A stretch of DNA of 28,111 bases from DATGZX01 sp035296965 (lineage in GTDB: Bacteria > Planctomycetota > Planctomycetia > Gemmatales > Gemmataceae), in contig DATGZX010000423.1 in NCBI GenBank assembly GCA_035296965.1, positions 1 to 28,111 of the forward strand. The letters run 5' to 3'. The notes under the pieces are model-generated. The model worked only from the letters and a program-made list of their open reading frames with translations, was not told where the DNA came from and did no database searches. The position numbers and the translations under genes are program-made. Below are positions 6,604-15,554 of the stretch, one piece after another. Position 1 is the first letter of the stretch; each line of letters starts with the position of its first letter.

Positions 6604-8844
6604 ATGCGACAAATTGCGTGCCCTGCCCCAGCTCGCCTTGGAATGTTGATCGCCGGGTCCCTCTCCGAGATCGAACAGGCGGAATTGACGGAACACCTCG
6701 ATCAATGCGAGAACTGCCAACAGGTGCTCGAGGAGCTATCAGGCGGCCGGGAGTGGTGGATCGAGCCGGCGCGCCAAATGACGACCGGCCGCCCAGCTGT
6801 CGATTCGGCCTACTGGCCCGCGCTAAAGCAGTTGGAGGGGCCGGCGAACAAGCTGGAGACCCAGGCCGAACCGATCGCGAAAGAGGAGCTGCACCTCAGC
6901 TTTCTGAGTCCTTCAGACGAGCCGGGCCATCTCGGGCGTCTTGGTTCCTACGACGTGATCGAAGTCCTCGGCCACGGCGGCATGGGCGTGGTCTTGAAGG
7001 CTTTCGATTCCTGCCTGCAGCGTTTCGTCGCCATCAAGGTCCTGGCCGTCCATTTTGCGAATAATCAAACGGCCCGGCAGCGCTTCTGTCGCGAGGCCCG
7101 CGCCGCGGCAGCGATCAACCACAAAAACGTAGTAGCGATCTATCAAGTAGATGAGATCGACAATCTTCCTTACCTGGTCATGGAATATGTGCCCGGTGCA
7201 TCGCTCGAGGAGCACCTGGAGCGTACCGGGCGCTTCGCGCTGGAGGATATTCTCAGGATAGGGGCGCAGGTGGCTTCGGGTTTGGCTGCGGCCCATGCCC
7301 AGGGTTTGATTCATCGCGACATCAAGCCCGCCAACATCCTGCTGGAGACGGGGGCCGAGTCCGTGAAATTGACCGACTTCGGCCTGGCACGCGCGGCCGA
7401 CGACGCCAAGCTGACTCAGAGTGGGACCGTGGCCGGCACCCCGTTGTATATGGCACCCGAGCAGGCACGCGGCGAAACGCTCGACTACCGCGCCGATCTC
7501 TTCAGCCTGGGCAGCGTGCTCTACGCGATGTGCACCGGCGTGACGCCGTTCGAAGCCGGCACACCCCTGGCAGTGCTGCGCCGCATCACCGAAGAGAGGC
7601 CGCGCCCCATCCACGAAATCAATCCGGCAATTCCAGACTGGATGGAGGAAATCGTCGAAAAGCTGCAGGCCAAGAAACCGGCAAACCGCTTCGAGTCGGC
7701 AGCCGAGGTCGCGGAGATGCTCAATCAATATCTCGCACATGTCCGGCAGCCTTCGATGGTGCATCTGCCGCGCTGCCCACGTCTGCGTGCCCGGCAGCGC
7801 CGCCTGCTGCTCGCCGGGTTCACCTTTCTTGGCTTCGCATGCGGCTTTGGGGCAAGCGAGCTCTGGCGAGCCGTGTCACCCGCGCAGCCTTCCACGCTGT
7901 CAGCTACTGCTCTGGCCGGCAACCCAGAGGTCGACTCCTCCAGCTCGGCCCTGAAGACGCTACATGCAAACATGGGGCCTATCTGGTCCGTAGCCTTTGC
8001 CCCGGATGGGAGTTCGCTTGCCCTGGCGCTCGATGACGGCACCGTGAAAATATGGGATCTAAAATCGGAACGCGTGAGCGCGACGCTCAACGCCCATAAA
8101 GGTCCCGTTTGGGCAGTCGCCTACAACAAGGACGGCAGCCTCCTGGCGACCGCCAGCGACGATGGCACCGCCAAGGTCTGGAACCTGGCAACGGCGGAAG
8201 CACGCACGCCTTTCAGGCACCGCACGGCAGTGCGCGCCGTGGCATTCGCAGGAGACGGCAAGAGCCTGGCTACCGGCAGCCGGGACGGCAGCGTCCGCAT
8301 TTGGAGTCTGTCTACCGGGGAGGAAACGGTTATCATCCACGGGCACGAAGGCGTCATCATGTCCGTGGCCTTTTCGCCGGACGGGAAGACCGTGGCCTCG
8401 GCTAGCGGCGACAAGACCGTGAAGCTGTGGGATGCCGCCACAGGCCATGAGCAGCTGACGCTGTCCGGTCACACCGGTGGCGTCTACTCGGTTGCCTTCT
8501 CACCCGACAACAAATTCATTGCTTCAGGAGGCTGGGACAAGACGGTCCAGGTGTGGGACACAAGCACCGGGACGAGCTACGCTGTGTTTCGCGGACATGC
8601 CCAGGATGTCTGGTCCGTGGCCTTCGCCGCCGATGGGAGGACGCTCGCGTCGGGAAGCGAAGACCGTACGGTCAAGGTATGGGATTTGGCCAGCCAGCAG
8701 GAGCTGGCCACGCTGAAGGGACACACCAGCACCGTCTACTCGGTGGCCTTCTCGCCGGATAGCCAAACGCTGGCCTCGGGAGGACGCGACGGCACCGTGA
8801 AGTTGTGGGACGTGAATCTTCGCAAGGAGGGAGGATCGAAATAG
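6604..8844 (+). CDS. Ser/Thr protein kinase with anti-sigma-like zinc finger and seven WD40 repeats
   Basis: The 746-residue product has, in order, an N-terminal segment ending in HLDQCENC (H-x3-C-x2-C, about residues 31-38, with Cys6 as possible fourth ligand), as in anti-sigma zinc fingers; a Hanks-type kinase (about 115-380) with glycine loop GHGGMGVV from residue 123, VAIKVL, HRDIKPAN with catalytic Asp239, DFGLA and MAPEQ; one membrane span (about 400-421); and from about 457 seven WD40 units, each with SVAFSPDG-like and VKLWD-like strands, enough for a closed propeller. The kinase should be cytoplasmic and the propeller outside the membrane. All key kinase residues seen are intact. With the sigma factor 27 bp upstream, the natural reading is that an external signal bound by the propeller alters sigma release or phosphorylation; that step is inference. 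Confidence 0.93.
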   Translation: MRQIACPAPARLGMLIAGSLSEIEQAELTEHLDQCENCQQVLEELSGGREWWIEPARQMTTGRPAVDSAYWPALKQLEGPANKLETQAEPIAKEELHLSFLSPSDEPGHLGRLGSYDVIEVLGHGGMGVVLKAFDSCLQRFVAIKVLAVHFANNQTARQRFCREARAAAAINHKNVVAIYQVDEIDNLPYLVMEYVPGASLEEHLERTGRFALEDILRIGAQVASGLAAAHAQGLIHRDIKPANILLETGAESVKLTDFGLARAADDAKLTQSGTVAGTPLYMAPEQARGETLDYRADLFSLGSVLYAMCTGVTPFEAGTPLAVLRRITEERPRPIHEINPAIPDWMEEIVEKLQAKKPANRFESAAEVAEMLNQYLAHVRQPSMVHLPRCPRLRARQRRLLLAGFTFLGFACGFGASELWRAVSPAQPSTLSATALAGNPEVDSSSSALKTLHANMGPIWSVAFAPDGSSLALALDDGTVKIWDLKSERVSATLNAHKGPVWAVAYNKDGSLLATASDDGTAKVWNLATAEARTPFRHRTAVRAVAFAGDGKSLATGSRDGSVRIWSLSTGEETVIIHGHEGVIMSVAFSPDGKTVASASGDKTVKLWDAATGHEQLTLSGHTGGVYSVAFSPDNKFIASGGWDKTVQVWDTSTGTSYAVFRGHAQDVWSVAFAADGRTLASGSEDRTVKVWDLASQQELATLKGHTSTVYSVAFSPDSQTLASGGRDGTVKLWDVNLRKEGGSK

Positions 8845-8859
8845 GCTTGCTTGCCCCAA

Positions 8860-10719
8860 TCATCTGCCGGCCTCCTCTGTTGCGAGCGGGATTGCGTATC
8901 CTAAATCGCGTAGGGCTCGACGCACGGCGTTTTCTTTCGCGGGCCGGAAAATCAGAGATCTCTCGCCAGCAAGCTCGCACATGCCGCGCAGGCGACGCTC
9001 GTTCCCCAAGAGCTGAGCCGTGGCAACATCCGCGCATTCGATGATCCGCACGGTGCCGACGTCGCGAAGCTTGCCGGTCCGATTCTCCATGTCCTGGAGA
9101 AAAATGGCGACGGTTTGCGGCACCGGCTCTTCGGTCTTGGCATTCAGGAATTCGATAAGCTCTTGAATCGTCTGCCCCTCTTCCGCCGCCTTCAGAATCT
9201 TGGCAGTGCTGAGATGCCAAACCGCTTCTGATTGCTTGTCGGCGAATCGATCCAGCAAGATCAAGTCCTCGGGATAGACCGCCTTTGCCTTGGCCACGAC
9301 ATCTAGGTTGGGTAGCACCTTGAGAACCTTCTCGTGAACGATGGGTTCGGGCTCGTAGGAATCGGCAATGTCAAAGCACCAGGCGCCCAGAGCGTTGATC
9401 CGCACGTAACGGAGGCCATCATAACGGCTCAGGCAGGCTAGATCGTCTGTCCCCCAACGGTCGGTATAGTCGTCTCGTGCACCCTGCGGACTGGTATAGG
9501 CTACATCGATAAGCCCCAGGGTGGCCGCATACTCGAACAGCAAAGCCAAGGCATAGCGGCCTTCGACAAGCTCCCAGTAAGCCCTCCCCCAAGTACCCAG
9601 ACTGCCGTACTGTCTTTCCCCGATGTAGAGCTGGAAGGGGTTGTGGACGACTTCGAAGTCTTTGCCGTGCACTTTGAGTAACCGGAAGAGTTCCTCCGTA
9701 GCGATCCATTTTCCAGCGGGGCATTCTTCGAGAGCTTCGAGCATGGCGTGCCGGCGGGATACCAAGGCGCTGGCCCCGCTCTTGCCCTTGCTCTGAAGCC
9801 CTTTGACGCCGCTTACTCGGTGGAACTCGTCGAGCAGCGTGCTGTTGAGCCAACAATTCCACGCAGAACGCAACACCTCGTGGACTGGTAGGGCAAGTGC
9901 CTTTCGACCGGCTGTCGTCAGGCGGAGGCGCGTGCCGGAAAGTTCAGCCAGTTTCGCAGCCTGCACGATGAGTGGCCAAGCGAATCCCTTGATCTTGAGG
10001 TCATGGGAAGGCTGATAGGGTTCCTGGTCTACATCGTCCTCGCTGTAGAAATCCCCACCTTCGAGAACGGCCTCGACTGCCTTCACCGTCGCCGAAGTTG
10101 GACGGCGTGTCTTATCGCTAACGCCCACTTCACCGGCATCCACCAAGCGCAGAACCGCCTTGAGATCGCGTTGGGCTGCCCGCGCAGTCTCGCGGACACG
10201 CACCTCTTTCTCTTCACCTGTCATTTCCTTGCCGTCCCAGGATTGCCAGGTTTCTCGGATCGTGGAGGGCGGTTCATCGGTAGTCGAAGCTTGCAGGGCG
10301 ACTGGCTCCGGTACGAATTCCGACAGTAATTGGTGCAGGTCATGCGGAAGTACGCGCGTATACTGCTGTGGAAAAAAGAGCGCAAGGACTGTGGGCTGGA
10401 CCGAATGGCTGGACCATTCCTTGAGAGGGCCAAAGTCGGGTGATTGGCCGTACTTTGCCTGAAACCGGCTGATGTCTAGAATCCCCTCCGGTTCAGCGGC
10501 TGCTTCTTGGATCGCCGCTTTGCTGAGAGTGTCCAGTCCGTCATACAACTCACGGACTTTGGCGGGTTTCGTCATCGTGTCTGTCAGCAAACCGACCAAT
10601 CCTGGCTTGGGCGGACCTGCCGTCCTGTCGAGAAGCCTGGCGAGTGGCTTCAACGCGTCCATTGTCAGTTTCTGAAAAGCTTCTTGGGTACTCAAGATCT
10701 CTAACGCGCGTGACGGCAC
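8860..10719 (-). CDS. Helicase-associated (XPB/Ssl2 N-terminal-like) domain protein
   Basis: The 619-residue protein lacks Walker or DEAD-box helicase motifs. Its C-terminal 80 residues (GTVRIIECADVATAQLLG, NERRLRGMCEL, then NAVRRALRDLGYAIP) match the pattern I know for the Helicase_C_3 / XPB-Ssl2-like domain, found next to helicases in actinobacteria and as single proteins elsewhere. The N-terminal part resembles winged-helix repeats (LDTLSKAAIQEAA and similar). A nucleic-acid transaction role is likely but not shown. The start is a GTG at 10719 with AAGGAGAAGG just upstream; the overlapping ATG one base earlier leads to a quick stop. It lies 53 bp after the DUF1080 gene on the same strand and ends 15 bp from the convergent kinase gene. 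Confidence 0.65.
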   Translation of the reverse strand: MPSRALEILSTQEAFQKLTMDALKPLARLLDRTAGPPKPGLVGLLTDTMTKPAKVRELYDGLDTLSKAAIQEAAAEPEGILDISRFQAKYGQSPDFGPLKEWSSHSVQPTVLALFFPQQYTRVLPHDLHQLLSEFVPEPVALQASTTDEPPSTIRETWQSWDGKEMTGEEKEVRVRETARAAQRDLKAVLRLVDAGEVGVSDKTRRPTSATVKAVEAVLEGGDFYSEDDVDQEPYQPSHDLKIKGFAWPLIVQAAKLAELSGTRLRLTTAGRKALALPVHEVLRSAWNCWLNSTLLDEFHRVSGVKGLQSKGKSGASALVSRRHAMLEALEECPAGKWIATEELFRLLKVHGKDFEVVHNPFQLYIGERQYGSLGTWGRAYWELVEGRYALALLFEYAATLGLIDVAYTSPQGARDDYTDRWGTDDLACLSRYDGLRYVRINALGAWCFDIADSYEPEPIVHEKVLKVLPNLDVVAKAKAVYPEDLILLDRFADKQSEAVWHLSTAKILKAAEEGQTIQELIEFLNAKTEEPVPQTVAIFLQDMENRTGKLRDVGTVRIIECADVATAQLLGNERRLRGMCELAGERSLIFRPAKENAVRRALRDLGYAIPLATEEAGR

Positions 10720-10772
10720 ATTCCTTCTCCTTAAGGATTCGCCAGCTTATGGTCTTGACGAGACTTCCGTCG

Positions 10773-11498
10773 TTACTTGGCAGTCAGCGGCTCAATCCAG
10801 ATATTACGAAAGCGCACCTTGCAGCCGTGATCCTGGAGGCGGATCGGCCCGGGCTCGCCCATTTTTTCGTCCAGCGCTCCGCCCGTCACCTTATCGAACG
10901 TGCCGTCGTCAATGACCATCTCACCATTCAAGACCACAGTAAGATGGCCCTTTTTCGTAACCTTGCCTTCGCCATTGACGCGCGGAGAGTGGAAAGTGAT
11001 GTCGTAAGTCTGCCATTGTTCCGGCGGCTTGTTGGCATTCTTGCTGGTGGGAATAAGCCCGTAGAGGGCCCCGCATTCGCCCATGGGGTAGGTTTCATTC
11101 ATGTAGGAATCGAGAACCTGGACTTCGTAGCGACCCTGCAGATAGACGCCGCTGTTGGCTCGTGCCTGGCTCTTCTTGTTGGCCATGAGCGGCAGCCAGA
11201 ATTCCACGTGTAACTTGAAATCGGGGCCAAAGGTTTTCTTGGTCTTGATGTCGCCCTTTCCGGGGGCGACGACCATGTAGCCGTCTTCCACGCTCCACCG
11301 TGCTGGGCCGCCGCTCAGCGAAGTCCATCCCGAGAGGTCCTTACCGTCAAAAAGCACCTTGGCGCCTTTGGGTGGTGCGCCGGCATCATCACTTTTTGTC
11401 CTGCCATCGGCGCGGACCGTGGGTCCGAAAGCAACCAGCACGCTTGTCGCCAAGACGGCGATCCCCGGCATCCATCTGCAGTGCAACGCGGCACGCAT
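10773..11498 (-). CDS. Secreted DUF1080 protein (3-keto-disaccharide hydrolase family)
   Basis: The start ATG at 11498 is preferred over an upstream in-frame one at 11585 because GGAAGGGGA precedes it and a clean signal peptide follows (residues 1-31, ending near VRADG). The 241-residue product has the family hallmarks LFDGKDLSGWTS, ANSGVYLQGRYEVQVLDSY and the closing GPIRLQDHG...VRFRNIWIEPL, forming a jelly-roll beta sandwich. The family is very expanded in planctomycetes and includes enzymes acting on 3-keto-glycosides; the substrate here is unknown. Length is typical. It sits between the FHA gene (165 bp upstream) and the helicase-associated gene, with no obvious functional link. Confidence 0.9.
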   Translation of the reverse strand: MRAALHCRWMPGIAVLATSVLVAFGPTVRADGRTKSDDAGAPPKGAKVLFDGKDLSGWTSLSGGPARWSVEDGYMVVAPGKGDIKTKKTFGPDFKLHVEFWLPLMANKKSQARANSGVYLQGRYEVQVLDSYMNETYPMGECGALYGLIPTSKNANKPPEQWQTYDITFHSPRVNGEGKVTKKGHLTVVLNGEMVIDDGTFDKVTGGALDEKMGEPGPIRLQDHGCKVRFRNIWIEPLTAK

Positions 11499-11663
11499 TT
11501 CTTGTCCCCTTCCAAAAGTTGCAAAGTCCTGTGAGAAGAACTGCGACGAAGAGGATTGTAAGCGCAGGACGGGGTTGCTGTCCACGAATTGAAGAGTGCG
11601 CGGCAGTTTGGTGAATCGGCAACGGAGCCGGGCAGGAGCCTTTCCGGGTGAACGAAGAAATCC

Positions 11664-12116
11664 TCAGACCGCAGGTGGTTGGGCGGGCAGCACCCCGGAT
11701 TTGCCGGTCACTTGGCGAACAGGCGGCTCGGAAGGAGCGCTTCCCAGGGACTGGGCTTCAGCCGTGTCGATGCAGTGCACGCCGGTTTCGACCTGGCCGG
11801 TTGCTTGTAGATCCACCGAGCTTTCGTCGAGGCACACCTGAAAAACGAGTGGTCCAACTTGCAGGCGGTCGCCATGCGCGAGGTGGCGTTCCCCAACGAC
11901 CCGGCTGCCGTTGATAAGCGTCCCATTTCTGCTGCCGAGGTCGCGGAGATGGACGCTGTCGTCGGTGACGCGGAGAATACAGTGTTGGCGGCTGACCCAA
12001 GAACTGTTCGGTCGGATATGGCATTCTGTGCCGCGGCCAATAACGAACTCGCCACAGGGGAACTGTAGGGATTTCCCCTGCGGGCGACCCTGAACAACCA
12101 GTAGTTTGACACGCAT
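11664..12116 (-). CDS. FHA domain protein
   Basis: The 150-residue protein contains one forkhead-associated domain (about residues 2-100), a phosphothreonine-peptide binding module. The conserved positions are present: Gly27-Arg28 in VIGRGTECHI, Ser42-Arg43-x-His45 in SRQH, and GSRNGT at 61-66. The last 50 residues are low-complexity and probably disordered. The ATG at 12116, with AGGGAG six bases upstream, is chosen over one at 12257 that would add 47 unconserved residues. The protein could read phosphorylation by Ser/Thr kinases such as the one at 6604, but the partner is not indicated by the sequence. Confidence 0.88.
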   Translation of the reverse strand: MRVKLLVVQGRPQGKSLQFPCGEFVIGRGTECHIRPNSSWVSRQHCILRVTDDSVHLRDLGSRNGTLINGSRVVGERHLAHGDRLQVGPLVFQVCLDESSVDLQATGQVETGVHCIDTAEAQSLGSAPSEPPVRQVTGKSGVLPAQPPAV

Positions 12117-12481
12117 GGTGGCTCCCTGCCTGCACTGCGTCTCTCGTGCACCAGGCATGGTATAAAAGCTGCGGTCGGAAGCAAACTTGGACGCCTTGCC
12201 GCGACTCTGCCATCCGGTGACTATGTAAACTTTGGGATATTTTTCCCGGTTAGGCAAATAAGTTCATCTATTTTCTGGCGAAACAAATGCGCTATCTGGG
12301 CGGCCACGCTGTTCCGCTTGTCGTAAACCCAGAACCTGGTACAAGTAAACTGTAGGCGCTCGTGCCGCGCCGTTCGGCTTGGCCGCAACGAGGCGGCCAG
12401 TCGGTCAAGCATTCCCTGCTCAAGGATGGTCCCCGCAGGGTCGGATGTCAGTTCTTGCCCTCCTCTCTCTTGAGATCCTAC
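12117..12481. other. Divergent intergenic region between FHA and M16 genes
   Basis: This stretch of 365 bp must contain the promoters of two divergent genes. An AT-richer patch lies at about 12221-12300. I see no convincing sigma-70 hexamer pair, RNA gene or repeat. In-frame upstream starts on both sides reach into it but have no ribosome site or conserved sequence. Confidence 0.4.
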
Positions 12482-15253
12482 ATGAAATACCAATACCGGC
12501 GGTTTTTTTTCGTTTCTTGCCTGCTGTTCTTCCCTTTCATTATCCTCGACTGGTCCCATCCACGCAATGAGGTTCAGGCAGAGGAGCCCAAGGCGACTCG
12601 CAAGGCGGCCAGTCCAGCCCTTGAGGCCGCCGCGGCCCTTTACGACGGCATCCGCGAGGAAACACTGGCCAACGGATTGCGCGTCTATCTCAAGCCGATC
12701 CCAGGCTCCCCCGTCGTGACTACGATGGTTGCCTACAAAGTCGGCTCCGCGGACGAGGATTTGGAGCACACGGGCCTGTCTCATTACCTTGAACATTTGA
12801 TGTTCAAGGGCACCGACAAGATCATGCCTGGAGACATCGACCGCCTGACGCTGCGCAACGGCGGCGCCAACAATGCCAGTACCTCCGAAGATTGCACCGT
12901 CTATCATTTCGATTTCGCCGCCGATCGCTGGGAAGCTGCGCTGGCAATCGAGGCCGACCGCATGCGCAATCTCCGCATCGATCCGCGTCATGAATTCGAG
13001 CAGGAGAAAGGGGCGGTGATCTCCGAGCTGGAACGCAACGAGGACGAGCCTTTCGACCTGGAACAGAAAACGATACTGCCGCTTCTCTTCGACCATGGGC
13101 CGTACGGGCATCCGGTGATTGGCGTGCGCGAGCAAGTCCGTGGCGCGACCGCGGCCGTCATCAAGTCTCACTATGACAAGTGGTACTATCCCAACAATGC
13201 AGCACTCGTCGTCTGCGGCGGCTTCGACCCCGACAAGGCCATGGCCAAGATCAAAGAACTCTTTGGCTCCTTGCCGAAGGGGGATTTGCCGCCGCGGAAG
13301 ACCGTCGCCGAATTCAAGCGGAACGGGCCGGTGCGCAAAGAGTTCGAGTCCAAGTTCGAAGAACCGCGCATGCTGATGGGCTTTAACGTGGTGCGCTCCG
13401 GCGATCCCGACTTTTATCCGCTGGAGGTGATCCAGGGGTTATTAAGCAACGGCAAAACCGGGCGACTCTACAAGAGACTAGTTGATGGCGATGCACTCGC
13501 CGGAGGGGTTGACAGCACCAATTCCAGCGGCCGGTATCCTGGTTGGTTCGCCATTCAGGCTGAAATTCTCAAGGGAAAAAATCGAGCCAAGGCCGAGGAC
13601 GCCGTGCTCGACGAGCTAAACAAGCTACGCGACCAACCTGTCCCGGAAGCAGAACTCAATCGTGTCAAGAAGGCTGTCATCGCCGCGATCATCTACGGAC
13701 GCGAAAGCGTTCACAGCCTGGCGGACAGCATCGCACGCGGCGTCACGACCAACGATCTGGAGTTTCTCAAAACCTATTTGCCGCGCATCCAGGCAGTAAC
13801 CCCGCAGGACGTGCAGGAAGCTGCCAAGAAGTATCTCGATCCCGACCGGCGCGTCGTCGTCTGGTCGGTTCCGGGTGCCGCTTCCGGTGCTGGTGCCGGC
13901 GAGGGCAAAGGAGCGCCGCAGCGCTCGGCAGCCCGTTCCTCCGCGGGCGGCACCGGGACGTTCTCACTCCAAAAGACGCAGCGCGTCGTTTTGCCCAACG
14001 GCCTGACGCTGTTGCTCCTTGAAAACCATCGGCTGCCCATCCTCGTGGCGGAAGCCTCGGTGCGCTGGGTGAAACTTCTCGAGCCGGAAGACAAGGCGGG
14101 AGTGGCGACACTCCTTGGCACTTTGCTGGATGAAGGGACAGCCGAGCATACCGGACCGCAGATTGCAGAGCTGATCGGCAACGTCGGCGGCGTGCTATCC
14201 ATGGGTGGGAACGGCGGTGCTGTGAAAGTACTGGCTCCGGATCGAAGTCTGGGTTTGCGACTCCTCTTTGAGTGTTTGACCCAGGCAACCTTCCCCAAGG
14301 AGGCCTTTGCCCGCAAACAGGCACAAATCCTTTCGGCCATCGCCGACGCCGAACGCCAGCCGGAGGCCAAGGCGCGCCAGCTGTATCGCAAGTTGACCTA
14401 TGGCAAACACCCCTACGCCCGGCCGGCGATGGGTCTACGTGAGACCGTCGCGGCCCTCACCCCGGAGGATTGTCTAGCTTTCTACAAGCAAGTTTTTGTT
14501 CCCAATAACACCGTGGTTGCCATCGTGGGCGATTTCGACAGCAAGCAGGTGATCGAGGAAGCAACGCGCTTGACCGAGAACTGGAAGCCGTCCTCCCCAA
14601 TCACCAAGCCGCAAACCGCGGCGGTCGAAAAACCCGAGAAGTTCATCGAGCAAATCATCTCCATGCCGGCCGCTTCGCAACTGCACTTTTTCATGGGCCA
14701 TGCCGGTATTTGCCGCAACAATCCGGACTATTACAAATTGTTGGTGATGGATTACGTCCTGGGCACCGGGCCCGGCTTTACCGACCGCCTGTCCGCCCGG
14801 TTGCGGGACCGCGAAGGCTTGGCCTATACGGTATCGGCGGCGATCACGAGTTCGGCCAGTGAGGAGCCGGGGCTTTTCACCTGCTATATCGGCACCCAGC
14901 CCCAATCCCTGCCGCGCGCGAAACAAATGTTCCTGGAGGAACTAGAAAGAATTCGCGCCGAGACTCCGTCGAAAGAAGAAGTCGAAGACGCCAAGAAATA
15001 TCTTCTCGGTAGCCTACCCTTCCGCTTTACGACCAATGACAAGGTTGCCGGAGCGCTGCTCGAAATTGAGAAGCACCATCTTGGATTCGGCTATCTGGAT
15101 GACTATCGCCACGGGATCGAAGCAGTGACACCAGAGGACGTGCAGGCGGTCGCTCGCAAGTATCTCGATCCCAAGAGGATGGTCCTGGTCGTTGCCGGCG
15201 CAGTCGATGCCCAGGGCAAGCCAATTGTTGCCCTGCCGCCGCCAAAGAAGTGA
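12482..15253 (+). CDS. Secreted M16 (pitrilysin/insulinase-type) zinc protease, two-domain
   Basis: From the ATG at 12482 the product is 923 residues, starting with an export signal (KYQYRRFFFVSCLLFFPFII). The first M16 half has the inverted zinc motif HYLEH at residues 101-105 and the third ligand Glu182 in VISELER, at the spacing of active pitrilysins. The second half begins after a Gly/Ala/Ser-rich linker (near residue 480-500) with VVLPNGLTLLLLENH; at the motif position it reads LLGTLLDEGT, so it is a catalytically dead partner half. Such pairs form a clamshell that degrades peptides. Starting at 12362 would add 40 unsupported residues. The protein is probably periplasmic; its substrate is unknown. 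Confidence 0.93.
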   Translation: MKYQYRRFFFVSCLLFFPFIILDWSHPRNEVQAEEPKATRKAASPALEAAAALYDGIREETLANGLRVYLKPIPGSPVVTTMVAYKVGSADEDLEHTGLSHYLEHLMFKGTDKIMPGDIDRLTLRNGGANNASTSEDCTVYHFDFAADRWEAALAIEADRMRNLRIDPRHEFEQEKGAVISELERNEDEPFDLEQKTILPLLFDHGPYGHPVIGVREQVRGATAAVIKSHYDKWYYPNNAALVVCGGFDPDKAMAKIKELFGSLPKGDLPPRKTVAEFKRNGPVRKEFESKFEEPRMLMGFNVVRSGDPDFYPLEVIQGLLSNGKTGRLYKRLVDGDALAGGVDSTNSSGRYPGWFAIQAEILKGKNRAKAEDAVLDELNKLRDQPVPEAELNRVKKAVIAAIIYGRESVHSLADSIARGVTTNDLEFLKTYLPRIQAVTPQDVQEAAKKYLDPDRRVVVWSVPGAASGAGAGEGKGAPQRSAARSSAGGTGTFSLQKTQRVVLPNGLTLLLLENHRLPILVAEASVRWVKLLEPEDKAGVATLLGTLLDEGTAEHTGPQIAELIGNVGGVLSMGGNGGAVKVLAPDRSLGLRLLFECLTQATFPKEAFARKQAQILSAIADAERQPEAKARQLYRKLTYGKHPYARPAMGLRETVAALTPEDCLAFYKQVFVPNNTVVAIVGDFDSKQVIEEATRLTENWKPSSPITKPQTAAVEKPEKFIEQIISMPAASQLHFFMGHAGICRNNPDYYKLLVMDYVLGTGPGFTDRLSARLRDREGLAYTVSAAITSSASEEPGLFTCYIGTQPQSLPRAKQMFLEELERIRAETPSKEEVEDAKKYLLGSLPFRFTTNDKVAGALLEIEKHHLGFGYLDDYRHGIEAVTPEDVQAVARKYLDPKRMVLVVAGAVDAQGKPIVALPPPKK

Positions 15254-15554
15254 TTAGGCGCAGGAGTCGTCGGAACCGCACCCGGAACAAACTCATCAAT
15301 ATGCCCAGTTAGCCAGGTCGTTATTTTCTCCAGATCGATGTGCGTTGGTCGCAAACGTCCGAAACCCCCCTCCAGGGCCAGCCGCGCCGTCGTCATGCGC
15401 GTTATTCCCGTCTCAATCGTTCATGTGATTTTCCGAGAATGCCGATTTAATCAACCGGGTAGCGTTTGCGCCTTCTACGCTTTGAAGCGCTATTTCGGGT
15501 AATGCGGAAGTTTGCGGTCGGTCCCGGTGCCAACGGGCACAATAGGAGACTCCC
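15254..15554. other. Intergenic region upstream of the BBP7 gene
   Basis: No gene is supported on the plus strand. On the minus strand, 15396 down to about 15254 encodes a start and some 47 residues that look protein-like (RLRPTHIDLEKITTWLTGHI) but then run antisense into the M16 gene, so at best this is a remnant. The end holds the leader of the BBP7 gene with TAGGAG before its ATG. Confidence 0.3.

Noticed and set aside
12221..13171. A 316-codon minus-strand open frame across the M16 gene start
   Set aside because: Most of it is antisense to the conserved HxxEH domain; the remainder is in the intergenic region without a start signal.
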